A model generated the notes under the pieces. The model worked only from the letters and a program-made list of their open reading frames with translations, was not told the DNA's origin and did not search any database. The translations under genes were made by a program, and so were the position numbers. A DNA stretch of 64,000 nucleotides from Lactiplantibacillus daoliensis (GTDB lineage: Bacteria; Bacillota; Bacilli; Lactobacillales; Lactobacillaceae), in the NCBI RefSeq assembly GCF_005405005.1, contig NZ_BJDH01000002.1:248001-312000 (forward strand). Reading direction: 5' to 3'. Every line of letters begins with the position of its first letter. Position 1 is the first letter of the stretch. This document shows, one piece after another, positions 54,268-63,367 of this stretch.

Positions 54268-54535
54268 TAAAAAAGAGCCTTCATCCCTAATAACTAGGGA
54301 CGAAAACTCTTTCCGCGGTACCACCCAAATTGTTCTTATTTCAAAACCAACTTTAATAAACGTCCATATAGACGTTCCCGCTTGATAACGTGTCGGTTAC
54401 GGCTCAGCCTACTCTTTTCATTTCAGCCAGCAACAAAAACGGGGTTATCCAAACCGGACAGTTGACTAAGCTCTCACTATCCTTAGCTCGCTATGCACTG
54501 TTGCCGGCTCGGCGTTGACCGTTTCAATTCTTTTT
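54268..54535 (-). promoter_or_regulatory. T-box leader of asnS
   Basis: Minus strand AATTTGGGTGGTACCGCGG (T-box core, 54313-54331), long 5' stem region, and terminator GTCCCTAG/CTAGGGAT-like stem with TTTTTT at 54268-54300. Expected to sense uncharged tRNA-Asn; the specifier loop was not located with certainty. Confidence 0.93.
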
Positions 54536-54631
54536 AGTCTTATTTAACTTTTGTCAGCGTATCACAAAAAGACACGAAATACAACTTGGGCACGACTGAC
54601 AAGTCATGAATTTTGGCAACGTGTTATCAAC

Positions 54632-54681
54632 AAAAACTGCGATCAACTAACAAGCACAGCTCGTTAATCAATCGCAGTTTA
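54632..54681 (-). terminator. Terminator of xpk
   Basis: Minus strand AAACTGCGATTGATTAACGA...GTTAGTTGATCGCAGTTTTTG: 15-bp stem with T-run. Confidence 0.9.
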
Positions 54682-54709
54682 ATTAGCTTAGTTTAAATTC
54701 CTGAACAGC

Positions 54710-57076
54710 TTATTTCAAGCCTTTCCATTGCCAGTCATTAACCTCTGGCAAGTCGGTCCCAGCATCCCGAATGTATGCGTTGTGCTTAGCTAACATGTTA
54801 TCCATGTCTTGAACAAAGGCTGCGCCGGTATCTTCCATTGCTGGTTGCGCCGCAATCGCTGCTTTTGCCAAGTCGAAACGGTCCATTTGGTTCATGACCC
54901 GCACATCGAATGGGGTCGTAATATCCCCATTTTCACGGTAACCATGCACATGAAGATTGTGGTTATGACGATCAAAGAAGATGTCACGAACCAAGTCTTC
55001 ATAGCCATGGAAAGCAAAGATAACTGGTTTATTCTTCGTAAAGTAATGGTCGAATTCTTCATCTGACAAGCCTCGAGGATCTTTCTCAGGACTCCGTAAC
55101 TTCAACAGGTCAACCACGTTCACAAACCGAATCTTCATGTCAGGGAAACTGTCATGCAACAATTGAACCGCGGCTAATGCTTCCAAAGTTGGTTCAGTCC
55201 CAGCAGTAGCGAAGACAATATCTGGTTCACTGCCTTGATCGGTACTTGCCCAATCCACGATACCTAAGCCATTATCAACCAATTGTTTAGCTTCTTCAAT
55301 GCTGAACCATTGTTGACGTGGGTGCTTGGAAGTAACCACGTAATTAATTTTTTCTTGGCTTCGGAAAATAACGTCACCAACGGCTAACAACGTGTTCGCA
55401 TCAGCTGGCAAGTATTCGCGGATATATTCAGGTTTCTTTTCAGCCAAATGAGTCAAAGCACCAGGATCTTGGTGGGTGTAGCCATTATGATCTTGTTGGA
55501 AAACAGTTGAAGCCGCAATGATGTTCAATGATGGGTACTTGTTACGCCAATCAAGTTCATTAGCTTTCCGTAACCACTTGAAGTGTTGCGTCAACATTGA
55601 ATCCACGACCCGTAAAAAGGCTTCATAGCTTGCAAACAGACCATGACGACCAGTTAAGACGTAACCTTCTAACCAGCCTTCAGCTTGATGTTCAGATAAC
55701 TGAGCATCTAAAACTCGGCCAGCTGGGGCTTCAAATTGATCACTGTCTGGATGAATGTCTTCCAGCCATTGACGGTTAGTCGCTTCAAAAATACCATAAA
55801 GCCGGTTAGACATGGTTTCATCAGGTCCGAACAAGCGGAAGTTATCAGGATTTTTCTTGATCACATCACGCAGATAATCTGACCAAACGATCATGTCTTG
55901 CTTAACATTTTCGCCGCGCTTAGTTGTATCAACAGCATAATCACGGAAGTTAGGTAAGTTCAAGGCCTTTGGATCAACCCCACCATTGGTGATTGGGTTA
56001 GCAGCCATGCGACTCTGACCAGTTGGAATAATGGCCTTGATATCATCCTTCAAAGTCCCATCTTCATTGAAAAGTTCTTCTGGTTTATATGATTCCAGCC
56101 AGTCAACTAAGGCTTCTGAATGTTCCATATCGTTTTGATCAACAGGAATTGGAATTTGATGGGCTCGGAATGAGCCTTCAATCTTTTCACCATCCCATGA
56201 CTTAGGACCGGTCCAGCCTTTAGGAGCGCGGAAAACGATCATTGGCCAAGTTGGTAAACTTGGATCATTGTTTTCACGAGCATTCTTTTGAATGGCCTTG
56301 ATCTTTTCAATCGCTTCATCCATGGCTTTTGCCAATAATGGATGAACCTTTTCAGGATCGTCACCAGTGACAAAGATTGGTTCCCAATTCATGCTTTCGA
56401 AGTATTTCGCGAGCTTTTCATCTGAAGTCCGACCAAAGATGGTTGGGTTAGAAATCTTGAAACCATTTAAGTTTAGGATTGGTAAAACTGCCCCGTCGTT
56501 GATTGGGTTGATGAACTTCGTGGATTGCCATGAAGTTGCTAATGGGCCAGTTTCGGATTCCCCGTCACCAACGACAACGGCGGCGATTTCGTCTGGGTTA
56601 TCTAAGATTGCACCGGTACCATGTGAGATCGAATAACCAAGTTCACCACCTTCGTGGATTGAACCAGGTGTTTCAGGGGCAGCATGAGAAGCCACACCAC
56701 CTGGGAATGAGAATTGTTTGAACAACTTCTGCATCCCTGCCTTGTCCTGCGTAATTTCAGGATAAATATCGGTATAGGTCCCATCCAAGTATGAATTAGA
56801 AACCATCACTTGGCCACCATGACCGGGACCTTCAACGTAGAACATCTTCAAGTTATATTTATTAATGACACGGTTTAAATGCGCGTAAATAAAGTTTTGT
56901 CCGGCAATCGTACCCCAATGGCCGATTGGATGGACCTTAACGTCGCTCGCTTTTAATGGTTGTTGTAATAATGGATTATCTTTTAAATAAAGTTGACCAA
57001 CGGATAAGTAGTTGGCAGCCCGCCAATACTTGTCAACTTCTTGCAAATATGCTGGTGATGAGTAATCTGTAGCCAT
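54710..57076 (-). CDS. xpk: Xylulose-5-phosphate/fructose-6-phosphate phosphoketolase (788 aa)
   Basis: Key enzyme of the heterolactic/pentose pathway: splits xylulose-5-P (or fructose-6-P) with phosphate to acetyl-P and glyceraldehyde-3-P (or erythrose-4-P). TPP motif [14 protein letters not shown] near residue 180, phosphate/TPP regions [13 protein letters not shown] and YVEGPGHGG near 55-90, and Mid/C-terminal domains with [15 protein letters not shown]. Exact usual length. The ATG at 57076 follows AAGGAG. A palindrome at 57178-57195 and the nearby gntR suggest GntR control. Confidence 0.97.
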   Translation of the reverse strand: MATDYSSPAYLQEVDKYWRAANYLSVGQLYLKDNPLLQQPLKASDVKVHPIGHWGTIAGQNFIYAHLNRVINKYNLKMFYVEGPGHGGQVMVSNSYLDGTYTDIYPEITQDKAGMQKLFKQFSFPGGVASHAAPETPGSIHEGGELGYSISHGTGAILDNPDEIAAVVVGDGESETGPLATSWQSTKFINPINDGAVLPILNLNGFKISNPTIFGRTSDEKLAKYFESMNWEPIFVTGDDPEKVHPLLAKAMDEAIEKIKAIQKNARENNDPSLPTWPMIVFRAPKGWTGPKSWDGEKIEGSFRAHQIPIPVDQNDMEHSEALVDWLESYKPEELFNEDGTLKDDIKAIIPTGQSRMAANPITNGGVDPKALNLPNFRDYAVDTTKRGENVKQDMIVWSDYLRDVIKKNPDNFRLFGPDETMSNRLYGIFEATNRQWLEDIHPDSDQFEAPAGRVLDAQLSEHQAEGWLEGYVLTGRHGLFASYEAFLRVVDSMLTQHFKWLRKANELDWRNKYPSLNIIAASTVFQQDHNGYTHQDPGALTHLAEKKPEYIREYLPADANTLLAVGDVIFRSQEKINYVVTSKHPRQQWFSIEEAKQLVDNGLGIVDWASTDQGSEPDIVFATAGTEPTLEALAAVQLLHDSFPDMKIRFVNVVDLLKLRSPEKDPRGLSDEEFDHYFTKNKPVIFAFHGYEDLVRDIFFDRHNHNLHVHGYRENGDITTPFDVRVMNQMDRFDLAKAAIAAQPAMEDTGAAFVQDMDNMLAKHNAYIRDAGTDLPEVNDWQWKGLK

Positions 57077-57177
57077 ATTCAAAACACTCCTTAATTTGCT
57101 TTAAGTTATTGTCTGTAACCGACATTGTTTACAAGTACTATCTTAACAGCTTACTTGTAAAAATCAACCTTTTTGTC

Positions 57178-57195
57178 AATTGGGACGGTCCAATT
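57178..57195. promoter_or_regulatory. Probable GntR operator in the xpk promoter region
   Basis: AATTGGGACGGTCCAATT, a dyad of AATTGG/CCAATT just upstream of TTGACA (minus strand). The gntR-ybaK intergenic region carries the same half-sites (GGTCC...AATTGGGAC) and a shared ACGACTA. Confidence 0.65.
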
Positions 57196-57221
57196 AAAAC
57201 GACTAATTTTATTGTGATACA

Positions 57222-57774
57222 TAAAGGGTGTAAGACTCAAAAACATCACAAATGTCGCAGTACCAGTAACCGTTACGTTTAAAGTAGAATTTAGCGCTCC
57301 GTCAGTCAGAATCGGTGTACTGTGGGGGACGGCACCAGCCAAAGTCCGGTCTGCCACCTCAATTCCAAGCCGATAAAACACGTCTTTGAAGTGCCCCGCA
57401 AGATTAGTCAGCCAAGAACGCCGACTAATCTTGCCGACACTGCACACCGATTCTAACTGACTCCGCTAAGCATAAATAACAGATTTTATCTCTTGAAAAC
57501 CACTGATTAGCTGGAGGTTGTTGCTGATAACATCGGACGTGCAGGTAGCGTTTGACCGGCGTTCTTTTAGCCGACCTTACACCACGGACGGCTCGGAAGA
57601 TTTGCGGTTTTGGCAAAGTTTCCGAGCGAGGTTCAAGACGTTTCTACGGCTTGAACCGGTCCCTCGGCCGCTTGTTATCAGCAACAACCGGAAGTGGCAG
57701 TTATCGACTAGTTTTCATTACCTAATCGTTGATGTCCACGTGCAGACTGGCCATTTTTAACTTTCAACCTTTTG
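57222..57774 (+). mobile_element. MITE-like palindromic element, copy E (full length)
   Basis: Left end TAAAGGGTGTAAG, right end CTTTCAACCTTTTG (57761-57774); GTGATA occurs directly outside both ends (57214-57219 and 57775-57780), a decayed target repeat. Module 1 arms near 57291-57321 and 57436-57468, module 2 arms near 57524-57548 and 57664-57690. Inside module 2 a hairpin CTCGGAAGATTTGC/GCAAAGTTTCCGAG keeps pairing by changes on both sides relative to other copies. Confidence 0.9.
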
Positions 57775-57783
57775 GTGATATAT

Positions 57784-57821
57784 AAAAACCAGCATCAACC
57801 CTAGGGTGACACTGGTTTTTA
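57784..57821 (-). terminator. Terminator of the gntR gene
   Basis: AAAAACCAG(C)...CTGGTTTTT stem with inner CCCT/AGGG; T-run on the minus strand. Confidence 0.85.
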
Positions 57822-57830
57822 TCGATACCA

Positions 57831-58559
57831 TTATTGTTCAGTTGAGACAAATGTTGTATATTTCATATACTTGTAATGCAGGCGCATATTGGAGACCTCA
57901 AACGGGGTTCCATCATCAAGAAAGAAAATCCCGCCCATGACGCCAACTGGCTCGGTGGCCTTCAGAGAAAGTAATTTTTGATCCGTTGCCGTCGAAACAT
58001 CCGCCGAAATCGATAAGAAAGATTTAGTCACCGCCGACTTTAGCGCTTTTTGCACATATGAAAAGATTGAACCACTCACAATTTGTCGATTCAGTTCAGG
58101 GACAAGTTTAATCGGAATATAACCCGTTTCAATCATAAAAGGTTGCTCGTCCAATAGCCGCAACCGTTTGATTTCATAAACAAATTCATCCGGAGCTAAA
58201 AATAAATCTTGTTGCAACTCTTGACTTGCAGGAATCACCTGAAAGTCTAATAATTGAATACTGGGTTGTGCCCCTTCTGTATTTAAACTATCTGTAATTC
58301 CTAAATTTGTGCCTTCATACTTAAATGAAGATTGATTTTTAAGATATAATGGATTAATAAACGTTCCTGAACCCCGCTTCTTGAAAATGAGCCCTTGATT
58401 GGCTAACACGTTGAGGGCCCGCTTAATAGAACTACGGCTCACTTGGTACTGTTCACTGAGGCTCCGTTCATCTGGTAATTTCTTATCAACAAATTCATTG
58501 GCCATAATACGTTTGTTAAGGTCTGTGATTACTTGTTGATAAACTAAATCTGCCATCAT
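57831..58559 (-). CDS. GntR/HutC-family regulator with UTRA domain (242 aa)
   Basis: GntR winged helix at residues 1-70 (KLPDERSLSEQYQVSRSSIKR, GLIFKKRGSGTF) and UTRA ligand domain at 95-235 (IKRLRLLDEQPFMIETGYIP). Effectors of this class are usually sugar phosphates. GAGGAGG before the ATG. Its promoter region shares half-sites with the xpk promoter, so xpk and ybaK are candidate targets. Confidence 0.92.
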   Translation of the reverse strand: MMADLVYQQVITDLNKRIMANEFVDKKLPDERSLSEQYQVSRSSIKRALNVLANQGLIFKKRGSGTFINPLYLKNQSSFKYEGTNLGITDSLNTEGAQPSIQLLDFQVIPASQELQQDLFLAPDEFVYEIKRLRLLDEQPFMIETGYIPIKLVPELNRQIVSGSIFSYVQKALKSAVTKSFLSISADVSTATDQKLLSLKATEPVGVMGGIFFLDDGTPFEVSNMRLHYKYMKYTTFVSTEQ

Positions 58560-58628
58560 GATTCCTCCTCGTCTTTGATTTGCTAACTAGAGTATAGCAG
58601 AAATTTGACGGTCTGCGTGAATTGCACC

Positions 58629-58650
58629 GGTCCATTTTAAAAATTGGGAC
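58629..58650. promoter_or_regulatory. Probable GntR operator between gntR and ybaK
   Basis: Half-sites GGTCCATTTT and AATTGGGAC face each other, followed by ACGACTATTTTAATTGG; the same words occur at 57178-57220. Confidence 0.6.
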
Positions 58651-58679
58651 GACTATTTTAATTGGTGAGGATGAATAAC

Positions 58680-59186
58680 ATGTCAAAAAAGCGTAAAAAC
58701 AAAGACGGCTTAGGCAAAACCTTAGTTGAGAAGATTTTGGATAAGGCTAATATCAGTTATCAACAATATGAATTTCCAACCAAAACCGAGGGTGACGTTG
58801 AACAATTGCAAGTCGACCATCTGGGCGTTGACGAACATCATATTTACAAAACCCTCGCATTGATTGGCAATAAAACTGGACCATTAGTTGGCGTTTTGCC
58901 TATCGATGAACATCTGAGTTATAAAAAATTAGCCAAATTGTCCGGCAACAAAAAGGTCGGAATGATTCCGTTGAAAGACTTGGAACGCACTACCGGTTAT
59001 GAACATGGTGCTAATACTCCGGTGGGAATTTGGGAAACTAAAAAGTTCCCGATTTACTTAAATGACAGTGCCAAAAAGCAAGGTCAAATCTTAGTCTCGT
59101 CTGGTAAGATCGGTCGCTCCATCGAAATCGACGCCGATGATTTACGTAAATTAGTCCACGGGACCTTTGGCGAAATAACGGAGTGA
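58680..59186 (+). CDS. ybaK: YbaK-type Cys-tRNA(Pro) deacylase (168 aa)
   Basis: INS/YbaK editing domain: YKTLALIGNKTGPLVGVLPID with the conserved Lys near 52, then LSGNKKVGMIPL, GYEHGANTPVG and a final LVSSGKIGRSIEID. Removes mischarged Cys from tRNA-Pro. GGTGAGGATG upstream favours the ATG at 58680 over in-frame starts at 58662 and 58671. Followed after 4 bases by the membrane HELSH protein. Confidence 0.9.
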   Translation: MSKKRKNKDGLGKTLVEKILDKANISYQQYEFPTKTEGDVEQLQVDHLGVDEHHIYKTLALIGNKTGPLVGVLPIDEHLSYKKLAKLSGNKKVGMIPLKDLERTTGYEHGANTPVGIWETKKFPIYLNDSAKKQGQILVSSGKIGRSIEIDADDLRKLVHGTFGEITE

Positions 59187-59190
59187 TGAC

Positions 59191-59979
59191 TTGGCACAAT
59201 TTATCTGGAACCTCCTATTAGTACTTTTTACTTTATTGGGATTACCGGCTGGATTGGCTTGGTTGCTAACCATCGTTAATCGCCATACTAAAGCAAACTT
59301 AGTCAATCGATACGGCATCAACAGCCAAGTTTATCTGGGTTGCTTAGGTATTATGATTCACGAACTGAGTCATTTAATCTTGGCAGTCGTTTTCCATCAT
59401 CACATTCAATCAGTGCGACTCCTCAAATTACCGCACCTAAATCAGGATACTGGCGCTCCTGAAGATCTCGCACTGGGTTATGTGAATCATACTTGGAGTC
59501 AGTCAAGTATCTATCAAAATGTCGGCAATTTATTCATCGGCGTTGCACCAATCTTCGGCTGTACCGCTAGCTTGCTAGGCTTAGATGCCCTACTCTATCC
59601 AGGCTTAGCCCAAGCCATCTTCCGACTAGCTGATCATCCCTTCGATCCAGATTGGTCCGGCAGTTGGACGGCTTTAACGACCAACGTCAGTAGCTGGTGG
59701 CAATTATTATTATTGCTTATCCTAACAATTCTAATCGTTATCGGTGGTTTTGATCTCAGCCCCGCCGACTACCAGAATAGTTCATTAGGCTTATCCACGA
59801 TGTTGATTTTCTTAACTGTCGCCACTATTATTTTTTCGATTTTTGATCAGCAAGCGCCCATCATTTTAAAGGCGATCACCTCATTTGGCTTCACATTAGC
59901 CATGATTCTAGGCTATTCACTCCTAGTTTCAATTGTGGTAATGCTGATTACGCGGTTACTACCGCAACGACGACGCTAA
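59191..59979 (+). CDS. Multi-TM membrane protein with an HExxH motif (262 aa)
   Basis: Seven or so hydrophobic segments. GIMIHELSHLILAVVFHHH near residue 60 places a zinc-peptidase type HELSH in a membrane helix, as in M50 site-2 proteases; the second metal-binding (NxxPxxD) motif is not clearly seen. TTG start behind GGAGTGATGAC. In an operon with ybaK. Activity is inference. Confidence 0.72.
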   Translation: MAQFIWNLLLVLFTLLGLPAGLAWLLTIVNRHTKANLVNRYGINSQVYLGCLGIMIHELSHLILAVVFHHHIQSVRLLKLPHLNQDTGAPEDLALGYVNHTWSQSSIYQNVGNLFIGVAPIFGCTASLLGLDALLYPGLAQAIFRLADHPFDPDWSGSWTALTTNVSSWWQLLLLLILTILIVIGGFDLSPADYQNSSLGLSTMLIFLTVATIIFSIFDQQAPIILKAITSFGFTLAMILGYSLLVSIVVMLITRLLPQRRR

Positions 59980-60014
59980 AAAGGCTCAGGGAAAAATTCC
60001 CTGAGCCTTTTTTT
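59980..60014. terminator. Bidirectional terminator
   Basis: AAAGGCTCAGGGAA/TTCCCTGAGCCTTT with T-run. Confidence 0.93.
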
Positions 60015-60047
60015 AACCAGTCATAATTTGATTAATCAGGCCAACCG

Positions 60048-61928
60048 TTATTTGACCATTTCTGTATGCGTCGCCTTAGCTAACTTTTCAACTAAGGAGA
60101 TGCCGGGATTCAAATCTGCATTACCATTCGTATAAATGGCAATCACATACCCTTGTGGATCCTGTTTACTATAGACATGACCGATACTATCCACAATCCA
60201 ACTATTATCAGCCTCACTTAGCCAACCATTCTTCAACTGATACTTAGAAGCACCGCTTGAAATTCCCCAAGTCTGTTCAGTGCTAACAGTTCCCATCAAT
60301 TGTTGGACAGTTTGTCGCGATTCTTTTGACAAATAATCTTTTTGATAATAAATCATCCGTAGTAATTTAACTTGATCAGCTGCCGTTGTCTGTGTGTGTC
60401 CCCAGTGACCAGCGGCCATATCCTGAGTGTTCGTCATCTTCAAGTTTGAAAATAAGGTGTTCAAGTTTTGATAACCACCTAAACGACTATCAAGTAAAAA
60501 GGTGGCCGCGGCATTATCACTATTTTGCATCATGGTTGTCGCATTAGCCATATCGTTATCATCAAACGTCAAATTTCCTTGATCACGTTCATGCAAGACC
60601 TGTGTCAAGATACTAACTTTCACCGAACTGGCAGTGTAATATGGCGTTCCGCTGGGATCTTTGCTGTATTGATAAACTTGCTGCGTCTTTGGTGAATAAA
60701 CCGCAACATCAATTTTTTCACGATGTGGTGCGATGATTGTTTTCCAAGTAGTTTGTAATCGCTGGCCCAATTCAGGTTTTGCATTTACCTTCGCTGACGC
60801 TTGCTTTTTAGTTGTCACTTTCGTTGTTTTTACGTTTCTAGGATTAGCGGTGGCCGTTGATTGCTGTACTGAAAATACCCCTGTTACTGCAACTAAACAG
60901 CCTACTGCCACGGCCAAGAAGCGCCGCTGTTGTTTGGCACTGGCCCCGACACAGAATCGTTCAAAAAAGGTCAAGCTTAGTGCCCCGCAACCTAATGCGA
61001 GTATGGCGGCTACTATAAATTTCATGCTAGTTGTTTTAACTGGCAGCATCATGAAAAATGGCCAGAAAAATAAATAGCTCAGTACACCCCCACGTAAAAC
61101 TAAATCTGTGCCGGTGATTAGCCCTGCTTCATAAGACTTTTGAATCGTATAAACGATCAGTGCTGAACATAAACTGGCTAGTCCAAAAATGATTAAGCTC
61201 AGTCTGAGCCCTTTGAACTGTCCAAGACTGCCAAGTAACACGCCCACCAAGCCAATCAAGAATAGGCCTAAGTGAAAGGAAGTCGCCACAAAGACTTGCC
61301 GATGGCGCTGCTTGAAAAACTGCACTGCAATGATCGCCCCAAGTGAAAATGGCAATAAATAAGCGAAATTAATCAAGTCTTTAGCTGCCATCTCATTTTG
61401 ACTAGCAATAATAACCAAAACAATCAGGCTCACGCCACCCATCACTAGGATGTAACGATTGAAAGCACTGACAAAGTTTGTCGCCTGCTTCGTTGCGAGC
61501 CAAGCACCGATTAACCATAGTACTAAAAACAATAGGTAGGTCCAAAATGGCCATAAATGTGCCAACCAACTCGACCGAGCAATTGAACGACCATCCGTCT
61601 GCGTCAAATACGCAAACAAACTGGGGGCACCGTTCCCAAAGCTTGGCGTCAAATGATGATTAACACTTAAATCTAGCGGTACCATGATTAGAAATAACCA
61701 GAATATTCCCTGTAGAATAAACATGAATTCAGTTCTAATCAACCGAATGACGCCTTTTCCTGTCACCGCTTGGGACATATCAAAAAATTGTTGAGTCAAA
61801 AAGAACCCCAACAAACAAAACACTAACGTAAAACTAATTAACTCACCACTAAAATTGCCTCGTAACAGATTAATTAGCACTAATCCAACGGTTACCCCGC
61901 CGATGCCTAACCACTTATCACCCTTCAA
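60048..61928 (-). CDS. Fusion of a multi-TM (acyltransferase-3-like) domain and a class A beta-lactamase-like domain (626 aa)
   Basis: Ten hydrophobic segments (1-350), reminiscent of the OatA-type acyltransferase-3 membrane part, then an extracellular serine-hydrolase domain: S-x-x-K in ASSVKVSIL near 433, SDN in QNSDNAAA near 470 and KNG (for KTG) in YQLKNGWL near 567, all in order and spacing of class A beta-lactamases. Possibly a D,D-peptidase or esterase on the wall rather than an antibiotic resistance enzyme. TTG start with AAGG eight bases upstream. Confidence 0.8.
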   Translation of the reverse strand: MKGDKWLGIGGVTVGLVLINLLRGNFSGELISFTLVFCLLGFFLTQQFFDMSQAVTGKGVIRLIRTEFMFILQGIFWLFLIMVPLDLSVNHHLTPSFGNGAPSLFAYLTQTDGRSIARSSWLAHLWPFWTYLLFLVLWLIGAWLATKQATNFVSAFNRYILVMGGVSLIVLVIIASQNEMAAKDLINFAYLLPFSLGAIIAVQFFKQRHRQVFVATSFHLGLFLIGLVGVLLGSLGQFKGLRLSLIIFGLASLCSALIVYTIQKSYEAGLITGTDLVLRGGVLSYLFFWPFFMMLPVKTTSMKFIVAAILALGCGALSLTFFERFCVGASAKQQRRFLAVAVGCLVAVTGVFSVQQSTATANPRNVKTTKVTTKKQASAKVNAKPELGQRLQTTWKTIIAPHREKIDVAVYSPKTQQVYQYSKDPSGTPYYTASSVKVSILTQVLHERDQGNLTFDDNDMANATTMMQNSDNAAATFLLDSRLGGYQNLNTLFSNLKMTNTQDMAAGHWGHTQTTAADQVKLLRMIYYQKDYLSKESRQTVQQLMGTVSTEQTWGISSGASKYQLKNGWLSEADNSWIVDSIGHVYSKQDPQGYVIAIYTNGNADLNPGISLVEKLAKATHTEMVK

Positions 61929-62069
61929 ACCAATACCTTACAACATCCGTTCTCCAACCGAACTTCACCTTCAAAACAAGATGCGCCTTTCAAATATTAA
62001 TAATATATTAGTAATGTTACCATACAAACCAACTATTCCCAGTTACAGTTTGATGTCAAAATAACTTGA

Positions 62070-62624
62070 CTAAAGGTTGAAAGTTAAAAATTGCTTGGCT
62101 ACACGATTACCTCAACAATCAGGTATCGTGCAGACTAGTCACTTACTACCGTTTCCGGTTGTTGCTGATAACATGCGGACGAGGGACCGGTCCAAGCCTG
62201 AGAAACGTCTTGAACCTCGCCCGGAAGATTTGCTAAAAACGCAAATTTTCCGGGCCGTCCGTGGTGTAAGTCCGGCAAAAGGTACGCCGGTCAAACGCCA
62301 CCTGCACGTCCGATGCTATCAGCAACAACTTCCGGCTAATCAGTGGTCTTTAAGAGATAAATCAGTTATTTATTGCTTAGCGGAGTCAGTCGAAAGCGGT
62401 GTACAGTGTCGGTAAGATTAGTCGGCGTTCTTGGCTGACTAATCTCGCGGGGCAATTCAAAGACGTGTTTTGTCGGCTTGGAACTGAGGCGTCAGACCGT
62501 ACCTCGGCTGGCACCGCCCCCCGGTTTTGGCTAACGGAGCGCTAAATTTAGGTGAGTCTACTTTAGACGTAGTAGTTACTGGTACTGGGACATTTGGGAT
62601 GCTTTTGAGTTTTTCAAGCTTTAG
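62070..62624 (-). mobile_element. MITE-like palindromic element, copy F (inverted, full length)
   Basis: Same element in the opposite orientation: CTAAAGGTTGAAAG at 62070-62083 is here the left end, TTTTCAAGCTTTAG at 62611-62624 the right. TAACTTGA and TGGCTTGA flank it (6/8 match). Both modules present; the GC-rich hairpin of module 2 reads GCCCGG/CCGGGC in the reference orientation. Lies between two minus-strand genes. Confidence 0.9.
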
Positions 62625-62643
62625 ATGGCTTGACATTTAAACA

Positions 62644-62690
62644 TAAAAAAAGCAATCGAACTGGCATTATTTGCCAATTTGATTGCTTGA
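62644..62690 (-). terminator. Terminator of the HD hydrolase gene
   Basis: AGCAATC(GAAC)TGGCA-TTAT-TTGCCAATTTGATTGCT, T-run on the minus strand. Confidence 0.85.
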
Positions 62691-62704
62691 TTCGTTGTCC
62701 AATT

Positions 62705-63358
62705 TTAATGATCATCCGCAGCCCATTCGGACTTGAATTGGGCCACAAAATCTCGCATAACTTGTGTGCGTTGATGTGCCAACTGCTGAGCTGTTGGGGT
62801 ATTCATTAACCCTTCCAACTTAAATAGCTTTTCATAAAAATGATTAATGGCGGTGCCAGGTTCTTGCCGATACTGTGTCTTCGTCATATGCTCGCGTGGC
62901 GCGATTGCGGGATCATAAATTTTTTCACCCACATGACCAGAATAATATAAGGCCCGGGCAATCCCAATCGCCCCAATGGCATCAAGTCGGTCCGCATCTT
63001 GAACGATTTGACCGGCTAACGTTAACGTCTGGCTGCCCGCTAACGACTTGCTAAATGACATGTGATCAATAATGTCAAAAATAGCGGCCTGATCTGCTGG
63101 TGTGAGATGCAGCCCAGTTAATTCGTCGGCCAGGGCTTGATGTGCCTGAATCGGATCAGCCATTAATTTATCATCAATCACATCGTGGAGCCAAGCAGCT
63201 GCGACCGTCAAAGGCAAATCAGCCTTTTCAGCCTGCGCCAGCCGCGTCGCTAGTTGGACGACCCGTTCTAAATGATCACTCCCATGTCCACTGTGATCCT
63301 GTGCCAATCGCTGTAACGCATAGGCTCGAATCGCCATTAGTTGTGTCTGAGTTATCAT
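62705..63358 (-). CDS. HD-domain phosphohydrolase (217 aa)
   Basis: HD motif set: H in GHGSDHLERV near 25, H-D pair in AAAWLHDVIDD near 57, Asp in IVQDADRLDAIG near 122. A metal-dependent phosphohydrolase of the YedJ/PncC-adjacent type; substrate unknown. Starts 9 bases after the LytTR regulator. Confidence 0.9.
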   Translation of the reverse strand: MITQTQLMAIRAYALQRLAQDHSGHGSDHLERVVQLATRLAQAEKADLPLTVAAAWLHDVIDDKLMADPIQAHQALADELTGLHLTPADQAAIFDIIDHMSFSKSLAGSQTLTLAGQIVQDADRLDAIGAIGIARALYYSGHVGEKIYDPAIAPREHMTKTQYRQEPGTAINHFYEKLFKLEGLMNTPTAQQLAHQRTQVMRDFVAQFKSEWAADDH

Positions 63359-63367
63359 CTAATCATC

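Noticed and set aside
62077-62415. Open frame of 112 codons inside repeat copy F, and similar frames at 57425-57616, 57518-57760 and 19144-19363
   Set aside because: Frames arise from the conserved palindromic element, start without RBS and are not kept in all copies.
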